From NCBI GenBank assembly GCA_026416295.1, contig JAOAFL010000052.1, positions 1 to 35,544 of the forward strand: a DNA stretch of 35,544 bases, written 5' to 3'. This document shows, one piece after another, positions 5,141-15,059 of the stretch. The first letter of the stretch is position 1, and each line of letters starts with the position of its first letter. A program made the translations under genes and the position numbers. This DNA is from Burkholderiales bacterium (lineage in GTDB: Bacteria > Pseudomonadota > Gammaproteobacteria > Burkholderiales > SG8-39). The notes beneath the pieces are model-generated. The model had not been told where the DNA came from and searched no databases. It was given only the letters and a program-made list of their open reading frames with translations.

Positions 5141-6921
5141 CAGCCGTGCAGGTGCCGGTAGATGCGTTCGGCGAGCGCGCGCGATACGCCGGCGACTTTG
5201 GCCAGATCGTCCACCGCGGCCTCCTGTACCCCCTGCAGCCCCCCGAAATGCGCGAGCAGCCGCTGGCGCCGCTTCGGGCCGACGCCGGGAATGTCGGCGA
5301 GGGCCGACGTCGTGCGCGCCCGGCTGCGCTGCGCACGATGCCCGGACACCGCGAAACGATGCGCCTCGTCGCGGATCGTCTGCACGAGGTGCAGCCCGGG
5401 ATGTTCCGGCGCAAGCGCAAGGACCGCACCCTGCGTCTCGAGCACGAGCGTCTCTTCGCCCGGCCGACGCGCCGGCCCCTTCGCAACGCCGACCACCGGC
5501 ACGTCGCCGATTCCCAGCTCGGCGAGCGCCGCGCGCGCGGCGTTCGCCTGCCCGCGACCGCCGTCGATCAGGATGAGGTCGGGTAGGCGTGCCGCCTCGG
5601 CGCTCAGGCGCGCGTAGCGGCGCTCGAGCGCCTGGCGCAGCGCCGCGTAGTCGTCGCCGGGCGCGACGTCGCGGATGTTGAAACGCCGGTATTCCGCACG
5701 CTGCAGGTCGAGACGGTCATAGACGACGCAGGCGGCGACCGCCGCTTCTCCGAGCGTATGGCTGACGTCGAAGCATTCGATGCGCCCCGCCGTCTCGGGA
5801 AGGCCGAGCGCCTCGCGCAGCGCGGCAAGGCGCGCCTCCTGCGTGCCTTTTTCGCGCGCGCGCTGCGCGAGCGCAAGGCGCGCGTTCTTTTCCGCCATCT
5901 CGACCCACACACGCCGCTCGCCCTGGAGCGCGCACACCACCACCGTGCCGGGACTGGCGAACTCCACCGGCGCACCGACCACGACGAGCGGCGGCGCCGG
6001 TTGCGCCGCGTAATGCTGCTCCAAGAACGCCGAAAGCACTTCGCTCGCCCCGGCGCGTTCGGCGTTGCGCGGAAAGAAACTGCGGTCGCCGACGTGGCGC
6101 CCGCCGCGGATCATCACCAAATTGACGCACGCGATCCCGTCCTCGCTCGCGCACGCGACCACGTCGGCGTCGACGCCGCGTTCGGACTCGACGTACTGGC
6201 GCGCTTGCACCCGCGCGAGCGCGCGCGCCCGGTCGCGGAACACCGCCGCCTCTTCGTAGCGCAGCGCAGCGGCCGCGGCCTGCATTTTTTCCGCGAGCAT
6301 GCGGCGCACGTCGTCCTCGCGTCCCTCGAGAAACATTTCCGCCGCCCTCACGTCCTGCCGGTAGCTCGCCTCGTCGATCAGCCCGGTGCACGGCGCGCTG
6401 CAGCGGCGGATCTGGTAAAGGAGGCAGGGGCGCGAGCGGTTCTCGAAGACCGTGTCCTCGCACGTGCGCAGCCGGAACACGCGCTGCAGCAGCTGGATGC
6501 TTTCGCGCACCGCGTGCGCGTGCGGGAACGGTCCGAAATAACGGCTCGCCGGCGCGCGCGCGCCGCGGTGAAACGCGAGCCGCGGGAAGCGGTGCCCGGT
6601 CAGCACAAGGTACGGGTACGACTTGTCGTCGCGGAACAGGATGTTGTAGCGCGGCGCAAGACGCTTGATCAGATTGTTCTCGAGCAGCAGCGCCTCGCTC
6701 TCGGAGCGCGTGACCGTGACCTCGATGTCCGCGACCTGCGCGAGCATCATGCGAATGCGCGGGCTCTGGTCTTGCTTCGTGAAGTAGGAGGCGACGCGCT
6801 TTTTCAGGTCGCCCGCCTTGCCGACGTAGAGCACCTCGCCGTCCTTCGCGAGCATGCGGTAGACGCCCGGCAGGTTCGGCAGACCGGCGACGAAGCTTTT
6901 CGGATCGAAGCGCGCGTTCAC
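5140..6921 (-). CDS. uvrC: UvrABC excinuclease subunit C
   Basis: The 593-residue nucleotide-excision-repair nuclease makes the 3' and 5' incisions after UvrB loads on damaged DNA. Visible domains are the GIY-YIG nuclease (PGVYRMLAKDGEVLYVGKAG, about 15-35), a Cys-containing segment (CLLYQIRRCSAPCTG), a UVR motif (EEAAVFRDRARAL) and the RNase H-like C-terminal nuclease (ECFDVSHTLGE, LILIDGGRGQ, RDEAHRFA). A double helix-hairpin-helix ends the protein (IPGVGPKRRQRLLAHFGG). GTG 6921 is chosen because homologous sequence begins there; the open frame continues upstream only as an antisense shadow of efp. It is divergent from efp and coupled to pgsA. uvrB lies elsewhere in this window. Confidence 0.97.
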   Translation of the reverse strand: MNARFDPKSFVAGLPNLPGVYRMLAKDGEVLYVGKAGDLKKRVASYFTKQDQSPRIRMMLAQVADIEVTVTRSESEALLLENNLIKRLAPRYNILFRDDKSYPYLVLTGHRFPRLAFHRGARAPASRYFGPFPHAHAVRESIQLLQRVFRLRTCEDTVFENRSRPCLLYQIRRCSAPCTGLIDEASYRQDVRAAEMFLEGREDDVRRMLAEKMQAAAAALRYEEAAVFRDRARALARVQARQYVESERGVDADVVACASEDGIACVNLVMIRGGRHVGDRSFFPRNAERAGASEVLSAFLEQHYAAQPAPPLVVVGAPVEFASPGTVVVCALQGERRVWVEMAEKNARLALAQRAREKGTQEARLAALREALGLPETAGRIECFDVSHTLGEAAVAACVVYDRLDLQRAEYRRFNIRDVAPGDDYAALRQALERRYARLSAEAARLPDLILIDGGRGQANAARAALAELGIGDVPVVGVAKGPARRPGEETLVLETQGAVLALAPEHPGLHLVQTIRDEAHRFAVSGHRAQRSRARTTSALADIPGVGPKRRQRLLAHFGGLQGVQEAAVDDLAKVAGVSRALAERIYRHLHG

Positions 6922-6993
6922 GGCGTTCGATTCTATCGCCGGGTTACCGGATTCGTGTAAGATTCCTAGCTTTTTCGAACCGGCCTGAAAGCC

Positions 6994-7560
6994 ATGGCAA
7001 AAGTTTCCGCAGTCGACATCCGCGTCGGCAACCTGATCGAGTGGGACAAGCGCGTCTGGCGCGTGCTCAAGTGCTATCACGTGCACGTGGGCGGCCGCGG
7101 CGGCGCGTTCATGCAAGTGGAAATGAAAGACATCGAAAGCGGCACCAAGACGAACCAGCGCTTCCGCACCGAGGACAAGGTCGAGCGCGCCTTCGTCGAG
7201 CCGCGCGAGATGCAGTTCCTCTACCAGGACGGCGACAGCTACGTCTTCATGGACAAGGAAACGTACGAGCAGCTCGCGTTGCCGGCCGAGTTTCTCGAGG
7301 GCCAGACCGGGTTTCTGCTGCCGAACACCGACGTCCAGGTCAATTTCTACGACGGTCGCCCGATCGGACTCGAGCTGCCGCCGGCGGTCGTGCTCACGGT
7401 CGTCGAAACCGAACCCGGCATCAAGAACGCGACCGCGACCACCACGTTCAAGCCGGCGAAGACCGAGACCGGCCTGGTCGTGCAGGTCCCGCCTTTCATC
7501 AATCAAGGCGAGCGCATCAAGGTCTCGACCAACGACGGCAGCTACATGGAACGAGCGTAG
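6994..7560 (+). CDS. efp: Translation elongation factor P, arginine-tip variant
   Basis: The 188-residue protein relieves ribosomes stalled on polyproline. It has the three-domain EF-P layout and ends GSYMERA. The N-domain loop reads HVGGRGGAF, so the tip residue (Arg35, codon 7096-7098) replaces the lysine found in GKG-type EF-Ps. The rest (VQVEMKDIESGTKTNQRF, VETEPGIKNATATTTFKPA) is closer to alphaproteobacterial EF-Ps than to the arginine-type EF-P usual in betaproteobacteria, whose loop reads SGRN. No earP-like gene is adjacent; the neighbours are uvrC (divergent) and nagZ (convergent, six bases away). The modification state is therefore unclear, and transfer from another lineage is possible. 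Confidence 0.95.
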   Translation: MAKVSAVDIRVGNLIEWDKRVWRVLKCYHVHVGGRGGAFMQVEMKDIESGTKTNQRFRTEDKVERAFVEPREMQFLYQDGDSYVFMDKETYEQLALPAEFLEGQTGFLLPNTDVQVNFYDGRPIGLELPPAVVLTVVETEPGIKNATATTTFKPAKTETGLVVQVPPFINQGERIKVSTNDGSYMERA

Positions 7561-7566
7561 CCGCCG

Positions 7567-8595
7567 TCACGGGATGCGCTCGAGCGCTGCGAGCGCTTCG
7601 CGGTAGGCGATCCGCCGGCGCCGGTCGGCGCCGCCCTTGCGGCGCATGCGTTCGGCGCGCCGCGGATGCGCCATCGGCAGCTCGCCGAGCGCGGCGAGCA
7701 GTCCGTCCTGCGCCGACGGATCCCGACACAGCAACACCATGTCGCAGCCGGCGGCGAGCGCCGCCCGCGCCCGGGCCGCGACGTCGCCTGCGGTGCCCGC
7801 CCCCGCCATGCCGAGATCGTCGCTCAGGACGAGGCCGTCGAAGCCGAGTCTCGCGCGCAGCACCTCCTGCAGCCAGAAGCGCGAGTACCCCGCCGGCGCA
7901 GAATCCGCGCGGGGATAGACGATGTGCGCGGGCATGACTGCCGCAAGGCCGGCGGCGATCGCAGCCGCGTAGGGCGCGACGTCGCGTCGCATGATGTCTG
8001 CCGTGGGGCGCTCGTCGCGCGGGACCGCGACGTGCGAATCCGCCGCTGCGAAGCCGTGCCCGGGGAAGTGCTTCCCGAGCGCCGCCATGCCCGCCTCGGC
8101 GAGGCCCTGGATCATCGCCACGGCGAGCGCGCCGACCGCGTTCGGATCGTAGTGAAGCGCCCGCTCGCCGATCACCGCGCTCGTGCCGTAGTCGAGATCG
8201 AGCACCGGCGCGAGGCTGAAATCGATGCCGCGGGCGCCGAGCTCCGCGCCGATCACGTAGCCGATCGCGCGCGCGCACGCGCGCGCGGCGTCGCGGTCCC
8301 GGTCCCACAGCGTCCCGAGGCGCCGCATGGCCGGAATCGGCGTGAACCCGTCGCGGAAGCGCTGCACGCGTCCGCCCTCGTGATCGGTGCACAGGAGGAG
8401 GGGCGGCTCGCGCAGCGCCGCGATCTCGGCGGTGAGCGCCGCAAGCTGCTGCGGGCTCTCGTAGTTGTGCGCGAACAGGATCACGCCGCCCACCGCCGGA
8501 TGCATGAGCCGCCGGCGATCGTCGGCGGTGAGCGTCGGCCCGAGCGGGTCGAGCACGACGACGCCGCGCGCAAGGCGCGCCCTCAGCCGTCGCAT
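7567..8595 (-). CDS. nagZ: Beta-N-acetylhexosaminidase of peptidoglycan recycling
   Basis: The 342-residue glycoside hydrolase family 3 enzyme removes N-acetylglucosamine from anhydromuropeptides in the cytosol. The family motif KHFPGHGFAAADSH gives the catalytic His/Asp dyad, and the nucleophile aspartate is in VLSDDLGMAG. There is no signal peptide, as expected. ATG 8595 ([17 protein letters not shown]) is chosen; it overlaps the acpS stop by 13 bases. It is the last gene of the long rpoE-to-nagZ run and converges on efp. Confidence 0.95.
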   Translation of the reverse strand: MRRLRARLARGVVVLDPLGPTLTADDRRRLMHPAVGGVILFAHNYESPQQLAALTAEIAALREPPLLLCTDHEGGRVQRFRDGFTPIPAMRRLGTLWDRDRDAARACARAIGYVIGAELGARGIDFSLAPVLDLDYGTSAVIGERALHYDPNAVGALAVAMIQGLAEAGMAALGKHFPGHGFAAADSHVAVPRDERPTADIMRRDVAPYAAAIAAGLAAVMPAHIVYPRADSAPAGYSRFWLQEVLRARLGFDGLVLSDDLGMAGAGTAGDVAARARAALAAGCDMVLLCRDPSAQDGLLAALGELPMAHPRRAERMRRKGGADRRRRIAYREALAALERIP

Positions 8596-8966
8596 TCGAG
8601 GATCACCGTGGCGCAGGCGATCGCGCGCTCGTCGGTGATCGTCAGGTGCGCGCGCACGATGCCGCGCGCGCGCAGCAGCGCCGCGAGAGGCTCCGAATAC
8701 TCGAGCACCGGTCGTCCCGAGCGATGGTTGCTCACCCACAGGCCGTGCCAGTTCGCCGGTGCGCGGATGCCGGTACCGAGCGCCTTGGTGAACGCCTCCT
8801 TCGCCGCGAAGCGCTTGGCGAGGTACGCCGCCGGCTGCCGGTGGGCGCGAAAGCGCGACAGCTCCGGCGGACAGAGAATCCTCTGCGCGAACCGCTCGCC
8901 GAAGCGCGCGAGCGCCCGCTCGATGCGCGCGATCTCGACCACGTCGGTGCCGACGCCGTAGATCAT
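8583..8966 (-). CDS. acpS: Holo-[acyl-carrier-protein] synthase
   Basis: The 127-residue phosphopantetheinyl transferase loads the 4'-phosphopantetheine arm onto AcpP. The motifs [14 protein letters not shown] (about 5-18) and [16 protein letters not shown] (about 51-66) carry the Mg/CoA-binding Asp and Glu. The start overlaps the pdxJ stop by four bases (ATGA), and the stop lies inside nagZ. Its substrate gene acpP is in the fab cluster 11 kb away on the same strand. Confidence 0.96.
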   Translation of the reverse strand: MIYGVGTDVVEIARIERALARFGERFAQRILCPPELSRFRAHRQPAAYLAKRFAAKEAFTKALGTGIRAPANWHGLWVSNHRSGRPVLEYSEPLAALLRARGIVRAHLTITDERAIACATVILECDG

Positions 8967-9721
8967 CGGCCGGCGGCGAGCGCGGCTTGCGTGATCCGGC
9001 GCTTCATCTCGCGCACTGCCTCGCGCATGCCGACGAACACGGCGCGCGCGACGATCGCGTGCCCGATGTGCAATTCGCGCACGCCGGGAAGCGCCGCGAC
9101 CGGGCCGACGTTCGCGTAGTTCAGCGCATGTCCCGCGTTGAACCGCATGCCGAGCGCGCGGATGCGCTCGCCCGCCGTGCGGATTTTCTCCAGCTCGGCG
9201 CGCACCGCGGCGCTGCCCGCGTCGTGGCCGTGGGCGCGGAACGCGTGCGCGTAGGGGCCGGTGTGCACCTCGCAGACCGCGGCGCCGATGCGCTTTGCAG
9301 CCTCGACCTGCACCGGATCGGCGTCGATGAACACCGAAACGACGATCCCCGCGTCGGCGAGCCGCGCCACCTGCTCGCGCAGCCGCGCCTCCTGCGAGAC
9401 GATGTCCAGTCCGCCTTCGGTCGTGATCTCGTGCCGCCCCTCGGGCACGAGCATCGCCATCTCCGGGCGCAGGCGACGCGCGATCGCGACCATCTCGTCG
9501 GTCGGCGCCATCTCGAGGTTGAGCTTGACGTGCGTCAGCTCGCGCAGACGGCGCACGTCCTCGTCCTGGATGTGGCGCCGGTCCTCGCGCAGATGCACCG
9601 TGATGCCGTCGGCGCCGCCGAGCTGCGCCTCGACCGCAGCCCAAACCGGGTCGGGCTCGTAGGTGCGGCGCGCCTGCCGCACCGTCGCGACATGGTCCAC
9701 GTTGACGCCCAGCTCGATCAC
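8963..9721 (-). CDS. pdxJ: Pyridoxine 5'-phosphate synthase
   Basis: The 252-residue TIM-barrel enzyme condenses 1-deoxy-xylulose-5-phosphate with 3-amino-2-oxopropyl phosphate, the last ring-forming step of vitamin B6 synthesis. Characteristic segments are [17 protein letters not shown] at the N-terminus, the [14 protein letters not shown] loop and [14 protein letters not shown]. It overlaps recO and acpS by four bases each, the normal recO-pdxJ-acpS arrangement. Confidence 0.97.
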   Translation of the reverse strand: MIELGVNVDHVATVRQARRTYEPDPVWAAVEAQLGGADGITVHLREDRRHIQDEDVRRLRELTHVKLNLEMAPTDEMVAIARRLRPEMAMLVPEGRHEITTEGGLDIVSQEARLREQVARLADAGIVVSVFIDADPVQVEAAKRIGAAVCEVHTGPYAHAFRAHGHDAGSAAVRAELEKIRTAGERIRALGMRFNAGHALNYANVGPVAALPGVRELHIGHAIVARAVFVGMREAVREMKRRITQAALAAGR

Positions 9722-10431
9722 AGGATCCTCAGCTCGGCGAGCACCGCGCGGGTGTTGAGCGTCTGTCCGCCCAGGCGCGCGCCGATCAGCGCCCGCATCA
9801 GACGCCGCGCCTCCTCGCGCGTGTCGGCGTCGCTGTAGTCGTCGCGCGCGATCGCAAGGAGCGTACGCCCGCGCACGATCAGCCCGTCGGCGTCCGCCGG
9901 CGCCTCGACCGGACCGCGGTCGGGCTCGTAGGCGTAGCGCTTGTCCGGCTCGATCGCCGCCCCGCGCAGCGCTTCGCGCTCAAGTTGCGGAGCATAGCCC
10001 AGTTCGGCGAGCAGCCGGCGCTCGAAGCCGCGCAGCACCGGCGCGTGCGGTTCGCCCGCCGCGAGGCGCGCAAGACTCTCCGCGTAGACGTCGAACAGCG
10101 TCTCGTGGGGGTCCTCGCGCGGCAGGAGCTTCAGCAGCAGCTCGTTGAGATAGAAACCGCACATGAGCGCCGCGCCCGCGAGCCCCGCGCCGCCGCCCGC
10201 CCACTCGGCGCCGGTGAGCGTCACCAGCTCCGACGCCCCGCTCCAGGACACGCGCAGCGGCTGAAACGCGAGCATCAGCCCGCGCAGCGCCGAGCGCGGC
10301 CGGCGCGCCCCCCGCGCGAGCATCGGCAGTCGCCCGTAGCGGCGCGTGAGCATCTCGACCACCAGGCTCGATTCCATGTACGGGTACGCGTGCAGCACGT
10401 ACGCCGGCTCGTTGTGCGCGCGCCGCTTCAT
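9718..10431 (-). CDS. recO: DNA repair protein RecO
   Basis: The 237-residue recombination mediator helps RecR load RecA on SSB-coated single strands. The N-terminal OB-fold is recognisable ([28 protein letters not shown]), followed by the helical C-domain ([27 protein letters not shown]-type segment, about 108-134). The ATG at 10431 ([13 protein letters not shown]) fits the family start and lies two bases after the era stop. It overlaps pdxJ by four bases. Confidence 0.95.
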   Translation of the reverse strand: MKRRAHNEPAYVLHAYPYMESSLVVEMLTRRYGRLPMLARGARRPRSALRGLMLAFQPLRVSWSGASELVTLTGAEWAGGGAGLAGAALMCGFYLNELLLKLLPREDPHETLFDVYAESLARLAAGEPHAPVLRGFERRLLAELGYAPQLEREALRGAAIEPDKRYAYEPDRGPVEAPADADGLIVRGRTLLAIARDDYSDADTREEARRLMRALIGARLGGQTLNTRAVLAELRIL

Positions 10432-10433
10432 CG

Positions 10434-11318
10434 TCAGGCGTAGCCGAGCTGCCGCAGCAGCCGCGCATCGTCGCTCCAGTCGCGCCGTACCTTCACCCAC
10501 ACGGCGAGCGCCACCTTGCCGCCGAACAGCCGCTCCATGTCCAGGCGCGCCGCGGTCGCGATGCGCTTGAGCATCGCGCCCTCGCGTCCGATCACGATCG
10601 CCTTCTGGCTTTCGCGCGCTACCCAGATCGAGGCCTCGATGCGCCGCAGGTGCCCCTCCTCTCGGAAACGGTCGAGCACCACCTCGCAGCGGTACGGCAG
10701 CTCCTCGCCCAGCGAGCGAAAAAGCTTCTCGCGCAGGATCTCGGCGGCGAAGAAGCGCTCGTCCTGGTCGGTGATTTGCTCTGCGTCGTAGAGCGCCGGC
10801 CCTTCGGGCAGCCTCTCTCGCAGCACTTTGAGCAGCTCGGGCACGTTGCGGCCGGTGCGCGCCGACACCGGCACGATCGCCTCGAAGCGCTTCTCTGCGT
10901 CCAGGCGCGCGACGAACGGCAGCAGGTCGGTCGCGCGCCGCACCAAGTCGAGCTTGTTCACCGCCGCGACGATGCGCGCCGCGGCCGGAATGCGCGCGAG
11001 CACCGCGCGGTCGGCGTCGCCGAAGACGAACGGCTCGACGACGAACAGCACCACGTCGCCGTCGCGCGCAGCCTCTTCGGCGCGCCGGTTGAGCGCCCGG
11101 TTGAGCGGTCCCGGATGCCGCGTCTGCCAGCCCGGGGCGTCGACGAACACGTACTGACAGTCGGCGCTCGTCAGCACGCCGCGCACCAGGTGGCGCGTCG
11201 TCTGCGGCCGCGGCGAGACGATCGCGAGCTTCTCGCCCACCAGCCGGTTAAGCAGGCTCGACTTGCCGGTGTTCGGCCGCCCGGCGAGCGCCACCGTGCC
11301 GCAACGAAACGCGCTCAT
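10434..11318 (-). CDS. era: GTPase Era, 16S rRNA maturation
   Basis: The 294-residue GTPase binds the 3' end of 16S rRNA during 30S assembly. It has G1 GRPNTGKSS, the switch PRPQTTRH, G3 DAPG, G4 NKLD and a C-terminal KH domain (KAIVIGREGAMLKRI). It overlaps rnc by four bases, and recO follows two bases after its stop. The rnc-era-recO order fits a joint RNA-maturation operon. Confidence 0.97.
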   Translation of the reverse strand: MSAFRCGTVALAGRPNTGKSSLLNRLVGEKLAIVSPRPQTTRHLVRGVLTSADCQYVFVDAPGWQTRHPGPLNRALNRRAEEAARDGDVVLFVVEPFVFGDADRAVLARIPAAARIVAAVNKLDLVRRATDLLPFVARLDAEKRFEAIVPVSARTGRNVPELLKVLRERLPEGPALYDAEQITDQDERFFAAEILREKLFRSLGEELPYRCEVVLDRFREEGHLRRIEASIWVARESQKAIVIGREGAMLKRIATAARLDMERLFGGKVALAVWVKVRRDWSDDARLLRQLGYA

Positions 11319-12022
11319 GCGCCAAGCAGCTCAAGCATCGCCGCTGCCGCCTGCTGCTCGGCGGTGCGCCGCGAGCTGCCGCTGCCGCTCGTGCGGCGCG
11401 TCGCGCCGTCTGCCTCGCCGACGACGCATTCGACCTCGAACACGCGCTGGTGCGCCGCGCCGCGCGTCGCCACGACGCGGTACTGCGGCAGCGCGCGGCC
11501 GCAGCCCTGCAGGTATTCCTGCAGCCGCGTCTTCGGATCCTTCGCCGGCGCCTGCGGATCGAGCCGCTCGATCGCCGGCCCGTAGGCGCGCAACACCGCC
11601 GCGCGCGCAGCGTCGTAGCCGCCGTCGAGAAAGACGGCGCCGAAGACCGCCTCCATCGCGTCGGCGAGAATCGAGGGCCGCTCGGCGCCGCCGCTCGCCG
11701 CCTCGCCTTCGCCGAGGCGCAGCCAGGCCGACAGTCCGAGCGCGCGCGCGAGCGCGGCGAGCGCCGCTTCGCGTACGAGGCTCGCGCGCAGGCGCGAGAG
11801 CGCCCCTTCGCCGAGATCCGGAAAACGCCGGTACAGCGCTTCGGCGATCACACAGTCGAGCACCCCGTCGCCGAGAAACTCGAGCCGCTCGTTGTGCGGG
11901 GTGCCGAAGCTGCGGTGCGTGAGCGCCTGCGCAAGCAGGGTTTCGCGCTGGAAGCGGTAGCCGAGCGCGCGCGCGAACGCCGCGACCGCGTCGCCGGCGC
12001 TATTGCCGCGAAGTCGCCGCAA
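11315..12022 (-). CDS. rnc: Ribonuclease III
   Basis: The 235-residue double-strand-specific endonuclease processes rRNA precursors. The signature HNERLEFLGDGVLD (about 43-56) carries catalytic acidic residues, with the second acidic pair in ADAMEAVFGAVFLD. A C-terminal double-stranded RNA-binding domain follows (DPKTRLQEYLQG to the end). The 5' end overlaps the DUF4845 gene by 23 bases, suggesting translational coupling. In many bacteria RNase III cleaves its own leader; I saw no special structure here. Confidence 0.96.
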   Translation of the reverse strand: MRRLRGNSAGDAVAAFARALGYRFQRETLLAQALTHRSFGTPHNERLEFLGDGVLDCVIAEALYRRFPDLGEGALSRLRASLVREAALAALARALGLSAWLRLGEGEAASGGAERPSILADAMEAVFGAVFLDGGYDAARAAVLRAYGPAIERLDPQAPAKDPKTRLQEYLQGCGRALPQYRVVATRGAAHQRVFEVECVVGEADGATRRTSGSGSSRRTAEQQAAAAMLELLGA

Positions 12023-12353
12023 AATCGATATAGACGCCGATGTTCGCGAACAGCGGGATTTCCCTGCGATACGCGGCGCTGATCACCACCTGCCCGCCGT
12101 CCTTCGTGATCTCGAGGTCCGCGCCCTTTACCGACGTGATGTCGTCGACCGTCGCCCGCTGGTCGAACGCCTTGCGGATTTCGGCGGGCGAGGCGCCGCT
12201 GCGCTCGCTCGCGATCGCGTTCAGCGCCTTCTTCACCGCGAAGAACTCGATGTACGACGGCGCGAGCTTCATGGCGAGCAGCGCCGCCGCGATCGCGACC
12301 ACGGCGACGAGCAGCAGGCCGCCGAGGCCGAGCCCGAGTTGTCTTGTGCGCAT
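12000..12353 (-). CDS. DUF4845 family membrane protein
   Basis: The 117-residue protein has one N-terminal membrane segment (LGLGGLLLVAVVAIAAALLAMKLAP, about 6-31). A soluble domain follows (AVKKALNAIASE and a beta-rich end IPLFANIGVYIDF). This small conserved protein usually sits between lepB and rnc in betaproteobacteria, as here. Its function is unknown. The C-terminus overlaps the rnc start by 23 bases. Confidence 0.88.
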   Translation of the reverse strand: MRTRQLGLGLGGLLLVAVVAIAAALLAMKLAPSYIEFFAVKKALNAIASERSGASPAEIRKAFDQRATVDDITSVKGADLEITKDGGQVVISAAYRREIPLFANIGVYIDFAATSRQ

Positions 12354-12374
12354 GCGGATCCGTCCTCCCTCAGG

Positions 12375-13159
12375 CTAGCGGAACGTACCGAAGCGCCCCA
12401 GCTCGTTCAGATTGAGCCAGATGAAGAACGCCTTGCCGACGATGTTCGCGTCCGGCACGAACCCCCAAACGCGGCTGTCGCTCGAGTTGTCGCGATTGTC
12501 GCCCATGACGAAATAGTGCCCCGGCGGCACGGTGCAGACGAGACCCTCGCTATTGTATGTGCATTTGTCCGCGTGCGGAAACGCGCGCGGCGGCGGCGCG
12601 ACCGCCGGCGCCTCGTCCTCGACCAGGATCTCGTGCTCGACGCCGTCGAGCCGTTCGACGTAACGGCGCGCGAACTGCATGCGCTCGCGGTGCAGGTAGT
12701 CTTCGATCTGGCGCAGCGGCACCGGCGCGCCGTTGATGATCAGCCGCTTTTGGCGGTATTCGACGCGGTCGCCCGGTACGCCGACGACGCGTTTGATGTA
12801 GTCGAGCGTCGGGTCCTCGGGGAAGCGGAACACCACGACGTCTCCGCGGCGCGGTTCGCTCACCTCGATCATCTTGGTGTTCAGCACCGGCACGCGGATG
12901 CCGTAGACGTACTTGTTCACCAAGATGAAGTCGCCCACGAGCAGCGTCGGGATCATCGAGCCCGACGGAATCTTGAACGGCTCGACCAGGAACGAGCGCA
13001 GCAGGAACACGATCAGGATCACCGGAAAGAAGCTGACCGAGTATTCCACCCACCACGGCTGCTTCGCCCCGGCCGGCCGCCGGCGGCGCAGCCAGGCCGC
13101 CTCCAGCGCCCACACCCCCCCGGTGAGCACGAGCAGCCCGAGGAGAAACAGCGCGAAGG

Positions 13160-13163
<4 letters not shown>
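12375..13163 (-). CDS. lepB: Signal peptidase I
   Basis: The 262-residue membrane protease removes signal peptides from exported proteins. It has two N-terminal membrane segments (about 2-20 and 43-60), the catalytic Ser69 in [10 protein letters not shown], the general-base Lys124 in [14 protein letters not shown] and the box [14 protein letters not shown] 13163 (MTFALFLLG) overlaps the lepA stop by four bases; the frame further upstream is an antisense-type shadow of lepA. The lepA-lepB pair is the classic arrangement. Confidence 0.97.
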
Positions 13164-14962
<1,799 letters not shown>

Positions 14963-14969
14963 AAGCAAA

Positions 14970-14989
14970 GAGGGTGCCGCGGCACCCTC
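14970..14989. repeat. Perfect 20-base palindrome in the lepA leader
   Basis: GAGGGTGCCGCGGCACCCTC is self-complementary throughout and ends seven bases before the first lepA ATG. On the minus strand it is followed by TTTGCTTATG. As RNA it would form a strong stem with almost no loop, or two transcripts could pair. It might act as a leader hairpin for lepA, as a partial terminator for degP transcripts, or as a protein-binding site. Confidence 0.6.
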
Positions 14990-15003
14990 CGAAATGGGCC
15001 GCT

Positions 15004-15009
15004 ATTGTA
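15004..15009 (-). promoter_or_regulatory. Candidate -10 element upstream of lepA
   Basis: TACAAT on the minus strand (GGCTACAATAGCGG) lies between the degP stop and the palindrome. The -35 region is poor. A start near 14998 would give a leader of about 36 bases consisting mostly of the palindrome. Confidence 0.4.
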
Positions 15010-15059
15010 GCCCAGGCAGCGCGCCGCGACGGCCGCGCGGCGCACCCGTCGGAGTGGCG

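Noticed and set aside
5758-6960. 400-codon plus-strand frame opposite uvrC
   Set aside because: The product is Arg/Ala/His-rich without motifs, and uvrC on the other strand is certain.
6922-7506. N-terminal extension of uvrC across efp
   Set aside because: The uvrC frame stays open opposite efp, but the extra residues match no UvrC; homology starts at GTG 6921.
12551-12560. TACAAT hexamer on the minus strand inside lepB
   Set aside because: It lies within coding sequence (Thr-Tyr-Asn-Ser region) with no -35 and no obvious gene start downstream, so it is probably chance.
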